Below are positions 44,979-54,260 of a stretch of DNA of 64,000 bases, one piece after another. Made by a program: the position numbers and the translations under genes. How positions within the stretch are numbered: the first letter of the stretch is position 1; every line of letters begins with the position of its first letter. Below the pieces are notes generated by a model. That model ran no database searches. It saw only the letters and a list, made by a program, of their open reading frames with translations, and was not told where the DNA came from. Source of the DNA: Dermacentor variabilis (Eukaryota > Arthropoda > Arachnida > Ixodida > Ixodidae); the NCBI RefSeq assembly GCF_050947875.1, contig NC_134570.1:204393250-204457249 (forward strand), written 5' to 3'.

Positions 44979-45188
44979 GGCTTACAATAGAATAAGCGCC
45001 AAAATTGACGACACACAAGAAGGAATACAGACAGGACAAGGCGCTACTTGCAACTAGTTGCAAGTAGCGCCTTGCAAGTAGCGCCTTGTTCTGTCTGTAT
45101 TCCTTCTTGTGTGTCGTCAATTTTGGCGCTTATTCTATTGTAAGTTATGCACCAACTAGCCCCACAACGTGTTTTACGGTAGCATGGC
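44971..45188 (+). mobile_element. Penelope-like element tail as a foldback insert with 11-bp target duplication
   Basis: The insert 44982-45177 is bounded by the direct repeat ggtagcatggc (44971-44981 and 45178-45188). Its left arm, from ttacaatagaataagcg to ggcgctacttgcaact, is the reverse complement of its right arm with one mismatch. The centre is the palindrome ttgcaactagttgcaa, and the right arm has an extra 14-bp duplication (caagtagcgccttg twice). The right end gcaccaactagcccc resembles the accaactagctcccc end of the Penelope-like element at 49.45-50.94 kb. Confidence 0.85.
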
Positions 45189-45773
45189 GTCAAGTGCTGA
45201 CGTGACGTGGCGCCCATATACAAGTTCAAACGACGTAAACTGTGTAGTCTCCTGTACAGCAGTGTTACACGCGAAGGTCACATAGGGTAAAATCTCGTCC
45301 CACGTCTTGTGCTCTAGGTCGATGTACATGGAGAGCATATCAGCCAGCGTTCTGTTCAGACATTCAGTTAACCCATTGGTTTGAGGGTGATATGCAGTGC
45401 TCTTGCGGTGAGAGCAATGCGTCAGCTGGAGAATGTCCTGCATAAGTTCGGCTGTAAATGCTGCACCACGGTCGGTGATGAGAACAGACGGTGCACCATG
45501 TCGTAGGACGATGTGGCGTACAAAGAACTTGGCCACTTCATACGAGTTTGCTTGCGGAATAGCTTCGGTTTCGGCGTACCGGGTTAAGTAGTCGGTAGCA
45601 ACGACTATCCATTTGTTGCGTGAAGAGGTCACTGGGAATTGCCGAAGTAAATCCATTCCCGTTTGTTGAAACGGGGCTTGAGGAAGGTCCACAGGGTGGA
45701 GAAAGCCAGCTGGGTTAACTGGTTGTTTCTTGTGGCGCTGACAATCACGGCAGGTCTTCACATACCACTGCAC
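45174..45773 (-). pseudogene. E3 integrase catalytic core
   Basis: An open 199-codon frame on the - strand with zinc-binding end CRDCQRHKK, then VATDYLTRYAE, LITDRGAAFTAEL and NGLTECLNRTLADM. All three catalytic residues (D, D, E) are present. It ends CNTAVQETTQFTSFELVYG and ALDAMLP, where the foldback insertion cuts the gene. It is the best-preserved domain of E3. Confidence 0.9.
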
Positions 45774-45785
45774 AGAAGAAAAAAG

Positions 45786-46607
45786 TCACGGCCAGTAATA
45801 CTTCTGGCGTATCCCTGCTAATGTCTTAGCGAATCCCAGGTGTCCCGCACATGGCTTATCATGGCAGGCTTGCAAAATGTCTTGGCACAGCGCCGACGGC
45901 ACGACAAGCAGGTACGCATTTGGACCGCTTCCGCAGTTTTTCCTGTAAAGGACGTTGTTCTGCAAAGAGTACGATGATAAGCCGCACACGAGCGAGCGGA
46001 GTAAGACACCTTCAACTCCTTGAAGGTGCTCAATCAGCAGCAGCAGCTCAGGGTCAGCGCACTGGTGCTCAGCCATCTTTATGGCGTCGATAACGCCGAC
46101 CAATGGCAAGTCATGGTCATGATCTGAGGACGTCGTAGGGAGTGGTGCGCGTGACATACAGTCAGCGTCGCTGTGCTTCCTTCCAGATCGGTAGACAACT
46201 GTAATGTCGTATTCTTGTAACCTTAGGCTCCAACGGGCTAGTCTGCCTGAAGGATCCTTGAGGTTGGCAAGCCAGCACAGGGCGTGGTGATCGCTGACAG
46301 CCTTAAAGGGTCTACCGTACAAGTAGGGTCGGAATTTACTAATTGCCCACACAACCGCTAAGCATTCTTTTTCAGTGGTTGAGTAGTTTTTCTCAGCCTT
46401 GGTGAGACTGCGGCTTGCATAAGCAATGGGGCGTTCCACACCAGCTTGCCACTGCACAAGAACTGCACCGAGACCCGAATTACTGGCGACAGTATGGATT
46501 TCAGTGTCGGCGTCTTCGTCAAAATGAGCAAGTATCGGGGTCGCCTGCAAACGCTGGTGCAGTTCATTGAACGACTGCTGCTGCTCGTCCGCCCAAATGA
46601 AAGGCAC
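45786..46607 (-). pseudogene. E3 RNase H and integrase zinc-binding region
   Basis: A 273-codon frame. RNase H begins AHFDEDADTEIHTVASNSGL, where the family has HTDASNSGLGAVL; the first catalytic Asp is replaced by Val. It continues [24 protein letters not shown] and YRSGRKHSDADCMSR. The integrase N-terminal zinc region starts at ILQACHDKPCAGHLG and ends with IRQKYYWP. The frame break to the next segment lies at about 45780. Confidence 0.9.
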
Positions 46608-46670
46608 ATCGTCGCGTGTGAGCCGTGTCAGAGGCTCAGCTATTCTCGAGAATCCCTCGACAAAGCGCCT

Positions 46671-47570
46671 TTAATATGCACACGAACCAAGGCAGCGTTG
46701 GACAACCTTCTTGTCTGTGGGTGGTGAAATCGCGGCGATGGCAGCTAACTTGTCGGGGGCTGGTCGGACGACTTGAGGACCAACGACATGGCCAAGAAAT
46801 TTAAACTCTTGGAACCCAAAGTAGCATTTTTCAGGCTTGATGGTGAGGCCAGCACTCTCGAGTCGTGCGAGATGTTCGTCAAACGTGCTCGAGAACACGA
46901 CCATGTCGTCCAAGTATACGAGGCAGGTTTCTCATTTGAGTTCAGCAAGCACGGTATCCATCATCCGCTGAAAGGTGGCAGGTGCGGAACAGAGACCGAA
47001 GGGGAGAACTTTGAACTCATAAAACCCGTCAGGTGTCACAAATGCTGTTTTTTCACGTCCTGTTCATCAACTTCGATTTGCCAATGCCCTGATTTAAGAT
47101 CCAAAGAAGAAAAAGAACTTGGCATGTTGTAGACGATCCAGTGCGTCGTCGATGCGTGGCAATGGATAAACATCGTGCTTGGTGACACGGTTCAACTTTC
47201 TGTAATCTACGCAGAAGCGTAGTGTGTTGTCTTTTTTTCTTACTAACACTACAGGGGAGGCCCACGGGCTGGTGGGCGGCTGGATCACATCGTCTTGGCG
47301 CATCTCTTTCACCTGATGCTTGATCGCTTCCATTTCCACTGGAGATACTCTGTAGGGATGCTGACGAACAGGACGTGCGGACTCGTCCGTAATGATGTGG
47401 TGCTTTGTGATGGACGTGCGCCGCACTTTGGATGACGTTGAAAAACAGTGCGCAAATTCATTCACGAGACTCAGTAGACGGTCTTTCTGATGGTCTGGCA
47501 GAGCGGCATTAACATGAATCCGTTCTTTTAGGCTGGGTAACTCAGATTGCTGAGACGATGCAGTTTCCAA
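46671..47570 (-). pseudogene. E3 reverse transcriptase
   Basis: The frame 47570-47094 carries KHHIITDESARPVRQHPYRV, SPWASPVVLVRKKDNTLRFC, VDYRKLNRVT and DVYPLPRIDDALDRL. The palm continues in broken frames (47090-46915) through the GHWQI and VLPFGL-type blocks. The catalytic box on the - strand reads VYLDDMVVFSS near 46900-46930, with both Asp residues kept. The frame 46913-46671 then shows FKFLGHVVGPQVV. At least two frameshifts and one premature stop separate these pieces. Confidence 0.88.
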
Positions 47571-47857
47571 TGTGGCAATGTCAGTAACATCAGTAATTTC
47601 ACGAACGAATGCTATTGTCGTTCTTCATGGTACATGCCGATATTCCTTGCTAAAGTTTGTTAGCAAAACGACTGAAAATTTGTTTCACACCTGGAGAAGC
47701 CCTCTGGCTATTCAAATGTGGCGCTCAAGAAGCAGGGGCATGTTCGCCTCAGCAATTCCTTCGGCATCGTCCTCCTTGTCGCATCGGACAAGGGTAAGCA
47801 CACTGCTCTTAGGTGGCAACGTGACGTGATCGTGAGCTATGCGAAGCTGACTCTAGA

Positions 47858-48175
47858 CTATTGCAGGTCAATGATGGCACCGTTCGCCTGAAGGAAATCC
47901 GTGCCGAGTATAAGGTCCTTTGAACATTCAGGAAGAATGACGAAGTCGCCGATGTACGTGAAGCCCCGAATGTTGACTTGCGCCATGCACCGGCCCATTG
48001 GAGTTATGAGATGCCCTCTTGCAGTACGAATTTGAGTTCCGATCCATTGCGTCGAAACTTTGTTCAGTATACGTGCGAGGTTCTGGCTCATAACAGATGT
48101 GTCCGCACCCGTGTAAATTAACGCCGTGACTTCGTAGTCATCTATGGTAACTGGTACGTCGCAAGATACTGACAC
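47858..48175 (-). pseudogene. E3 aspartic protease with lost catalytic Asp
   Basis: The active-site region reads TALIYTGADTSVMS on the - strand; the family has LVDTGAD. The catalytic Asp codon (48113-48115) now encodes Tyr. The rest is well kept: TARGHLITPMGRC, FVILPECSKDLILGTDFL and NGAIIDL. The frame is otherwise open for 105 codons. The region between protease and RT (47571-47857) has no preserved frame. Confidence 0.9.
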
Positions 48176-48479
48176 CGAACTACGCTGCTTTCTCTGCGTC
48201 TCAATTGCGTCATATCGTGATCGTTATAGTGGAGGATCTTCAGCGTTCGCAACGTCAGCGACATCACCTCTGCAGGTCGCTGGACTCAGTTTTCCTGGGA
48301 GGCAGGGCTGGGTGAGCAACGGCTCGTTGCTCTCGGCGTGAAGAGGGGGCTGGAAGACCTGTTTTGGGCGGGTGACGGTGACCGGGGTTCACAGAATCGT
48401 GGGGCAAATGAGGTCCTGGCGTCCGCTAGGTATGCTTCAATCTCCAGGGGGCGTTCACCATTGCGCAGGCTCGGCGCAT

Positions 48480-49450
48480 TCAGGGAAAATCCACTGAGCC
48501 CAGCTCGGCGGTAAGGACATGCCCTGTAGAGGTGATCAGCTTAACCGCAATGGAAACACAAGGGCCTCCGGTCTGTGGTGACCGCCATTCAGCCATGAAT
48601 ACCATGCGGCGAGGCCTGAAGTCGCCAGTTACTTGTTCAACGGCGCGCACTCCATGAATGTCCGGGACGTCGTTCATATCGGGAAAGATCGGGGACAACG
48701 AACTTCGTGCTGCTTCCGCATACGACATGCGAGGTTGTGGCTGTCGTACCTTGTGCTGGGGTGTCTCGCTTTGCTCTGAGACTTGGACTGCCTGCCTGAT
48801 TTCCTCCCGGACGACCTCAGCCAGGGCGAGTCGCTGTACTGATGCTGGAGCCACCTGAAAGTTTTGGCGCTCTTCTCGAACAACAAGCCTAATGAGCTCC
48901 CGCAAGGTGTCGGTATTGTCCAAGGGCATAGCAAGAGGGTCACGTGATAGGGTCGACACGTCGCGGTTGTACTGCCGTGTTCGCTGCTGCCGTGCATTTT
49001 CCATTGATATGGCTTCCGCGAGAAACTCTGCAACAGTCTTTGGTGGGTTGCGTATTAGGCCACCGAATAACTCTTGCTTGACCCCGCGCATCAAGTTCCT
49101 GAGCTTCTTTTCTTCCGGCATGGATGGATCCGCGCGTCGGAAAAGTTGGCACATATCCTCAACAAACATTGCAATGCTTTCGTTCGGCCGCTGTACTCTC
49201 ACCTGAATTGCAGATTCAGCTCGCTGCGATCGAGGCTGGCGTATGGGCCGATTAGCTTCTGCCGGTATTCGTCCCATGTCGATAGGGCCGCCTCACGGTT
49301 CTCAAACCATGTCCGTGCATAGTCCTCGAGGGCAAAGTAGTCGTTGCGTAGCTTGCGCTCTGGAGTCCAGCCGTTGTATTCTGCGACACGCTCAAAGTGA
49401 TCGAACCAGTCCTCTACATCCTCGAAGGTGTCCCCATGGAAGGACATGGA
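48480..49450 (-). pseudogene. E3 gag (capsid and degraded nucleocapsid)
   Basis: It starts near 49448 with SFHGDTFEDVEDWFDHFERV and EYNGWTPERKLRN. It continues TWFENREAALSTWDEYRQKL, the typical capsid of Ty3/Gypsy gag. A frameshift near 49200 leads into the frame 49277-48480 with ESIAMFVEDMCQLFRRADP and EKKLRNLMRGVK. Near 48545 another frame contains a zinc knuckle with the CX2CX4HX4C spacing (C-F-H-C ... H ... C), but with a stop codon inside the first loop. The 5' part of gag lies across the Penelope insertion at 50940-51148. Confidence 0.85.
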
Positions 49451-49883
49451 GATTATAGAACGACAGAAAGCTGGGGGGGGGGGAGCTAGTTGGTAAGGAT
49501 TCATTATGCAAAAAAGAAGTGAGGCTTGCAGACAGGACACAAGAGTAAAGTGGACAACACGAACGCTGACTATCAACTGAAGGGAGCACTGAGGCGAAAA
49601 AGGAGAAGACACAAAACTCCTCTGCGCATGCTCAGGAATGGTAACACCACGTGTCAGTCGGGTACACGTGCCGGTCTACGTGAGAGATAACTGTTATGTC
49701 ACTTAATCTCTTCCTTATGTAAAGTAATTGAAGGCTGACTCACGCACGCACTTCCACCATTAAAGATATGCCATGCGTATCTTCATTCTTATGCCTGTAC
49801 AATATCGCGCATTCATCTAACTCTGGCGTGCAGTTACAATCTTGGCAATGTAGGGAAAGATTAGAAGGCAACACACCAGTTAA

Positions 49884-50225
49884 CTACCTTTTATGTTCCA
49901 TTAGCCTCTGATTGATACACCGTCCCGTTTGCCCTACGTAGAACTGGCCACAGCTAAGGGGAATTTTATACACCACACCCATACGACAGTCAGTAAAACG
50001 GTTGTTCTTATTGTGCTTCACTGGGCAAATATCTGTTCGTTTTTTGCCTTTTACCCGCTCCTTTTTATTCTGTACGGCAGCACATATCTTACCTAGCTTA
50101 TTGGGAGCAGTGAAAGCAACGTTAACATCATATCTACTTGCAACTTTTTTAAGCCTATGCGACACTGAATGAATATACGGAATAGCCACTACTCTTTTTT
50201 TGCTACTACTGCTTTCTGTAATCAC
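49884..50225 (-). pseudogene. Penelope-like GIY-YIG endonuclease domain
   Basis: The frame contains VAIPYIHSVSHRLKKVASRY, VAFTAPNKLGKICAAV and, at its end, GVVYKIPLSCGQFYVGQTGR followed by CINQRLMEHKR. The VYKI...FYVGQTGR...R...EH pattern is the GIY-YIG core with its catalytic Tyr, Arg and Glu. The CPVKHNKNNRFTDC stretch before it resembles the Cys-rich linker seen in these elements. It ends with a TAG soon after EHKR, earlier than usual, so the domain may be truncated. Confidence 0.9.
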
Positions 50226-50249
50226 GTCCGTCCCTCTCGAAACCGACTT

Positions 50250-50930
50250 CTATAGGCGCTCAGCCACAGTGGCCACCGCTACACTAGGATAACCTGCTTC
50301 TAATAGGCACCGGACCTGCGCATTAAAACTGGCGCTCATTTTGTGCATGCAGGATCTGGTGAGGGAACACTTAAGGCACGACATGGCAATTCCGTTTTTT
50401 ACTAATTTAGAATGCTTGGATTGAAAGTTTAGCAACGGCTTCGAAGATCTTGGGGAGTACTGCCAACAAACATGGTTTTGTTCGAAGATCAAGGAAATGT
50501 CAAGAAACTGAATTACACGTGGCTGAGGAAATTCCTTGGTAAACTTTAATCCTCCCCCACAAGGTTCAAATTGATCACTTACTGAGGTAGCAGCGGAATC
50601 GAATTCTTCCCTATGGCAGAAAATCAGGTAATCATCAACGTACCGAAATATCTTGATAACGCTATCACCTAAGGCTTTCTCTAAGCAGTTGTCAGCCTTA
50701 CTCAGGTAAATGTTGCTAAGAATAGGGGCAACCTTTGAGCCAATACAAATGCCTGATTTCTGCAGAAAAACGCCAGCTCTCCATCCAATCAGCGTCTACT
50801 TCAAGTACATTGAAAGAATTTCTAGAAAAGCTGCCGTTTAAACACTGCATCTGTCAATAAAAGCCGATTCTTGCACTTGTTCTTTAACGCACTCATTTAC
50901 GGAATTTAGTAACCCGTCATGCGGCAAGCA
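50250..50930 (-). pseudogene. Penelope-like reverse transcriptase fragment
   Basis: Visible blocks: CLPHDGLL...VQESAFIDRC (50935-50850), a degraded middle with SGICIGSKVAPILSNIYLSK-type sequence near 50690-50750, then the YVDDYLIF box near 50650, LKFTKEFPQPRVIQFLDISL near 50500, and NFQSKHSKLVKNGIAMSCLK with FNAQVRCLLEAGYP to 50250. The fingers domain is absent. Frames change near 50760. Confidence 0.82.
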
Positions 50931-50939
50931 ATAATACAG

Positions 50940-51173
50940 GTCTTCGGCTGGTTGAGGACGACCTCTGTCAGCGCGGTCGAGGAAGATGATGGAACCGACG
51001 TACTCATTCTTCTGACTTGGTTGGGTAGCGGCTCGTACTCAGGTGGTAGTCCTTGAAGTCGGCGGCTTGTCCGTACGTGCACAGGAGTCAGCTCGACCGG
51101 ACTTCGTACTGGGCTTGTAGACGGTGTTCGATCTGAGAGTGGTAGCATGTACCCAGCACCTCCACCAGAAAAA
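50940..51173 (-). pseudogene. E3 leader and gag N-terminus
   Basis: Directly inside the 5' LTR on the - strand the sequence continues ttctggtggaggtgctggg, the region where the primer-binding site should be; the tRNA partner is not evident. The frame 51148-50940 encodes a Pro/Ser/Arg-rich segment (VRTSRRLQGLPPEYEPLPNQ) ending ALTEVVLNQPK, a typical Gypsy gag lead-in to the FHG...W capsid start. The Penelope element cuts it there. Confidence 0.7.
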
Positions 51174-51330
51174 TGTAACGTAGACTGGAGACGGAGTGTT
51201 ACAAAATAGACGTTTCTCTTTAATGGCGGGCCAGAAGAAGAGCGTGCAGCTTACTCGCTTCATCGTCTTTCACGGCGCCAACCTTTACGCGCGCCGTTCT
51301 GCAGTGCGGGAGCTCCACATCTTTGTGTCA
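51174..51330 (-). repeat. E3 5' LTR
   Basis: 157 bp, TGTAACG...GTGTCA on the + strand. It pairs with 44369-44522 and is followed by the atat target duplication at 51331-51334. Confidence 0.92.
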
Positions 51331-51801
51331 ATATTGAGGCCTCGATATCTCAACACCAAGAACAGACTAAAATTATTTTTGAAGAATGGGTGCTAGTGTA
51401 TAATTTATGCAGTAGAGCAAAATTTTTTTTTAACTTTAGAAATTATTTTGCAACAATTTCAGCCACATGGTTGCCATAATGATATGTTGTGGGCTTGATC
51501 TCAATGGGCTGTAAGATATCTATTAAGGGCCACATAAAAAAATGTGCTTCCCATCTTTCATTCCTTAGTCTTCATGCTATCTAAACATGCCTTACAAATA
51601 ATTTTTATTGTGCTATTTATTTTCCATTGTGGCCTTAAACAGTGTAAGAGAAATGTTAATTATTATAGAAACTAATTGACCTACAACAAAACTAATGACA
51701 TAATTGAAGTCAGCACAATAATCTTAAGAACATTGGGAAGTTTTGTCAATATTGATGAAAAAGTGAATGAACATTATTTCAACAGCAATTTCCCCCCTTA
51801 A

Positions 51802-52325
51802 GTGTGCTTGCTTTAAACACATGCGCCAGAGTCAAAGGTTGTAGCCTCTCTGAAAAACTACAGCATGGCTTTTCGATCGTGGGCCTGCACAGTATTGCAA
51901 AGTTGGGGGTGCATTCAATACGAGAGGGAAAAAAAATTAAGATTTTTCGCGACTGATCTGGGGGTGCGTTCATTATGCGAGTGCGTTCATTGAGTAAATA
52001 CTGTACTTCAAGAAGGAGTAATTTTTTTAATTTGAACTTCTGTTAGTTCAAACAAATTCTCGAGCCCTTTCGCGTTTTAATTATCGAGATTTGACTGTAA
52101 TGTGTTTACTGGGAGCAGTCAGCCAATTTAATCGGCCATTCGACACTTACAGGGTGGTGTGCAGGTGCAGGGGTATCATTTAAAATGATTTCTATGCGAG
52201 GTTTGATAGCGACCGTGAAGAATGTGTGTGTGGTCGATGTGAGAAGCATCATCATGCTTACTTCTGGGTCTAGGATTAGGTGGTGTTTTGATTCCTCTCT
52301 GATGCGCATTGGTATGTGTCTGCAG
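51802..52325. other. Intronic sequence with old element ends before GCN1 exon 5
   Basis: The sequence gcgttcattatgcgagtgcg, followed by a ttgagtaaatactgta end near 52010, resembles a diverged right end of the CCGTATTTACTC family. The sequence attatcgagatttgactg-TA near 52082-52101 is a pogo-like right end that pairs by sequence with the left end at 33838. No exon is visible until 52326. Confidence 0.45.
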
Positions 52326-52453
52326 TGCCTGCTGATGCTCCAGCTGGTGGTTCCAACCCGCGAGACGGACCCTGCAAACAGCCTTGAGCTGGCTGCCCGA
52401 GTGTGGGTTGCGCGATTCGATGCCAAGGAGGAGATCAAGGCCCTGGCTGAAAA
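52326..52453 (+). CDS. GCN1: GCN1 internal exon 5 of 6 visible
   Basis: The acceptor ends in gtgtctgcag and the donor is gtatgc. The exon enters in phase 0 and leaves two bases into a codon. The product contains LAARVWVARFDAKEEIKALAE, which corresponds to the human stretch LLRRLWVVKFDKEEEIRKLAE, one of the clearest matches in the window. Upstream it carries CLLMLQLVVPTRETDP, matching the human segment ending MVLPAPDTD. Reading past the donor leaves the family alignment at once, which supports the boundary. The final split Lys codon (AA plus G) is completed by the next exon. Confidence 0.94.
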
Positions 52454-52754
52454 GTATGCTCCTCTTTGCAGCTCCTAGTTTTGTTCTGTCATGGGCATGT
52501 GAATGTTAAAATTTCAGGTGAAATCGGATTATGTAATACAGTCACTGACCGATAATTCAGACTTCGGGAGAGCCGCTTAGAAGTCTGAAATATTGGCAGT
52601 CAGAAAGAAAGGATTGGCCACAAAAGAATTGTCTTTAGGCCACACAGTGGCCAGGAAGAGCGTGTTAACCCATTGCTGCACTTATCCTTAGGCAACGCTG
52701 TGTCAATCTGTTTTTTGAACATTTTCATGTGGTTATTACAGATAGGCAAAAGTA

Positions 52755-53889
52755 CAGTGAAACCTCGTTAAACCGTAGTTGGCCGGAGCTCCGAAAAAGT
52801 ATGCACTAAACAGTCGTACTGTTTAACCGAATTAGCATGAGATCGCCCACTTACCGAAACTCAGAGAGAGTGCGATGAAAGGGGGAAAACATGCAATGTT
52901 TATTCACTTCGTGCAACAAAAGTGTTATTTTCATTTGATGCCGCACCGGCCTAGCTGCGATGACGGTGGCCTCAAACTAACCGAAGCTGTGAGCCACTTT
53001 TTCAGCCAGCCCCCTCTTCTCAGCAAACACTTGCATGGCAGATTCCTCGTTGGCATTACATATTCTCCGTGCAAGTGCGCAGTAGTGCTGCAGAACTCTC
53101 GGGGCACCTTTTTCATTGCCAGCTGCCGGAGTTCGGAATGCTTTTCGTTTGGAATAGTTACGTTATCGCGCCCCTGTTCTTGTCGCAACGATTGCATTCA
53201 TGAGGCTGACGTAACGCGCAGCTTCTGCCACTGTCGGGCCTGAATCGCCCGTGCTGTTGCTTTTCGTGTCATCCTCATCACTGTCGCTAGTTGACACTTC
53301 GGCAACAACAGAGGCAACGATGGCGAAAAGTCAAACCTCATAGCCGACATCTCTTTTCCGTCGCAGCAGCACTGCCAAGCAACTCCTTCGCATTCCAAAT
53401 GCCACACACTGTAGTCAACAGCAGATCCCTGTCACGTGCCAGCACCGACTTCTTCGTGTCACGTTCAATAGCACGGACGATGTCTAGTTTTCCTTCTATG
53501 CCGAGCACCTGGCGTCTTTGTTATCCGCGCTTCGGCATGACGCGAGTCCTCGCTTGCACGATGCCACAACACTCTCTTGCACAGTGTCGAAATGATGTTG
53601 AGGTTGATATAGCTTCACGCACAAACGCACAGTGCGCTTGGAGGCCGTTGTTCCGATCTGTGAGGCTTGTTGTTCTGCCGGGCCGCCCGATGGAGACGAC
53701 GCACCGCCGTGTTTGCGCGACGAAAAGTGGAAACGCTAAGTTTTAACTGATGCGTATGCAATAAGCTGGTATGGTTTATGTGGATACAAAACACTTTATG
53801 TTCAATGGCCGCTGAGTGTGGAATTTGTCTTTACTACTTTCAAAATAAAACTACTGTTTAAGCGGGTACAGTTTAATGAGGTTTTACTG
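52755..53889 (-). mobile_element. Tigger/pogo-like element T2 with both terminal repeats
   Basis: The left end cagtgaaacctcgttaaac follows TA (52753-52754). The right end, read inward on the - strand, is cagtaaaacctcattaaact, so the inverted repeats are about 20 bases with three mismatches. The right flank is CA instead of TA. The element is 1,135 bp, too short for a full transposase. On the - strand, fragments resemble the acidic and TVAEAARYVSLMNAIV tail of Tigger transposases. It shares its first 490 bases with T1. It lies in the small 1.6-kb GCN1 intron and makes up most of it. Confidence 0.7.
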
Positions 53890-54070
53890 CAATTTGATAG
53901 GGTTCATTTGAAGTGAAGCTTATGTGCTTCCTATAAATTCCATGATAGTTCAACTCCAGTGGGGATTGATACTTGCACACATTAGTACCCCACCCTTTTT
54001 ATATTGATCGATTGTAATTTGTATGCATGCACGATTGGCTCACATTGTGCATGCTTTGTTCACGGTGCAG

Positions 54071-54260
54071 GTTGTGGCGTGAGCTAAAACTGGAGCCCGA
54101 GCCAGCACTGTGCACTCGTCTGCTGTCAGACGTGATGCACCCCCAGGCAGAAACCCGCAGCACAGCTGCACAGGCCCTCAAATCACTGCTGCAGTCATTC
54201 CCCGACTGCCTGCATGATGTGCTGCTTCAGCTCATGGACGCATACCGCCAGCACCTGCAG
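54071..54260 (+). CDS. GCN1: GCN1 internal exon 6 of 6 visible
   Basis: The acceptor ends in cacggtgcag and the donor is gttcgt, a weaker but acceptable GT donor. The first base completes the split Lys codon, and the exon then reads LWRELKLEPEPALC and ends in LLQLMDAYRQHLQ. This corresponds to the human stretches LWSMMGLDLQPDLC and VMGRLMEIYQEKL. It ends in phase 0. No further GCN1 exon can be seen in the remaining 9.7 kb, which is filled by the E4 retroelement, so the gene continues beyond the window. The C-terminal effector region and the GCN2-binding RWD-binding domain are therefore not in view. Confidence 0.93.

Larger units (their letters stand above)
49450..50940 (-). mobile_element. 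Penelope-like retroelement (5'-truncated) nested in E3 gag
   Basis: On the - strand: an RT fragment beginning YYCLPHDGLLNSVNECV near 50935, IFRYVDDYLIFCHR (YVDD catalytic box) near 50650, FLDISLIFEQNHVCWQYSPR near 50490, then a linker and a GIY-YIG endonuclease (50225-49884). The untranslated tail ends tgaatccttaccaactagct at about 49480, followed by a C-run. RT linked to a C-terminal GIY-YIG endonuclease is diagnostic of endonuclease-bearing Penelope-like elements. The N-terminal RT is missing. E3 gag resumes on both sides: VVLNQPK before the insert and FHGDTFEDVEDW after it. Confidence 0.9.
44369..51330 (-). mobile_element. Ty3/Gypsy LTR retrotransposon E3, complete in length but inactive
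   Basis: LTRs lie at 51174-51330 (5') and 44369-44522 (3'), both beginning TG and ending CA on the element's outer sides, with atat duplicated at 44365-44368 and 51331-51334. Order on the - strand: leader and gag, protease, RT, RNase H, integrase and integrase C-terminus. A Penelope-like element is nested in gag (about 49450-50940) and a 196-bp Penelope foldback in the integrase end (44982-45177). The protease Asp and the RNase H Asp are lost, and frames are broken in RT. It is antisense to GCN1 and is itself nested in R copy 2. Confidence 0.93.
42854..51797 (-). mobile_element. Element R, copy 2, interrupted by retrotransposon E3
   Basis: It is flanked by TTAA at 42850-42853 and 51798-51801. 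The ends are ggagggacataggt and ...gcaatttcccccc. The two R portions, 42854-44368 and 51335-51797, add up to about 1,978 bp and match R copy 1 in reverse orientation throughout. E3 with its 4-base target duplication sits between them. The R sequence in copy 1 shows the uninterrupted junction (ccatgtaatac.., gaggcctcga type). Non-coding. Confidence 0.85.

Noticed and set aside
45001..45145. Foldback as a possible microRNA-like hairpin gene
   Set aside because: The arms are near-perfect and bounded by a target duplication, and the sequence equals a Penelope tail; a transposition product explains it fully.
53291..53746. 151-codon frame on the + strand
   Set aside because: It lies inside the Tigger-like element T2 on the strand opposite to the residual transposase and shows no domain.
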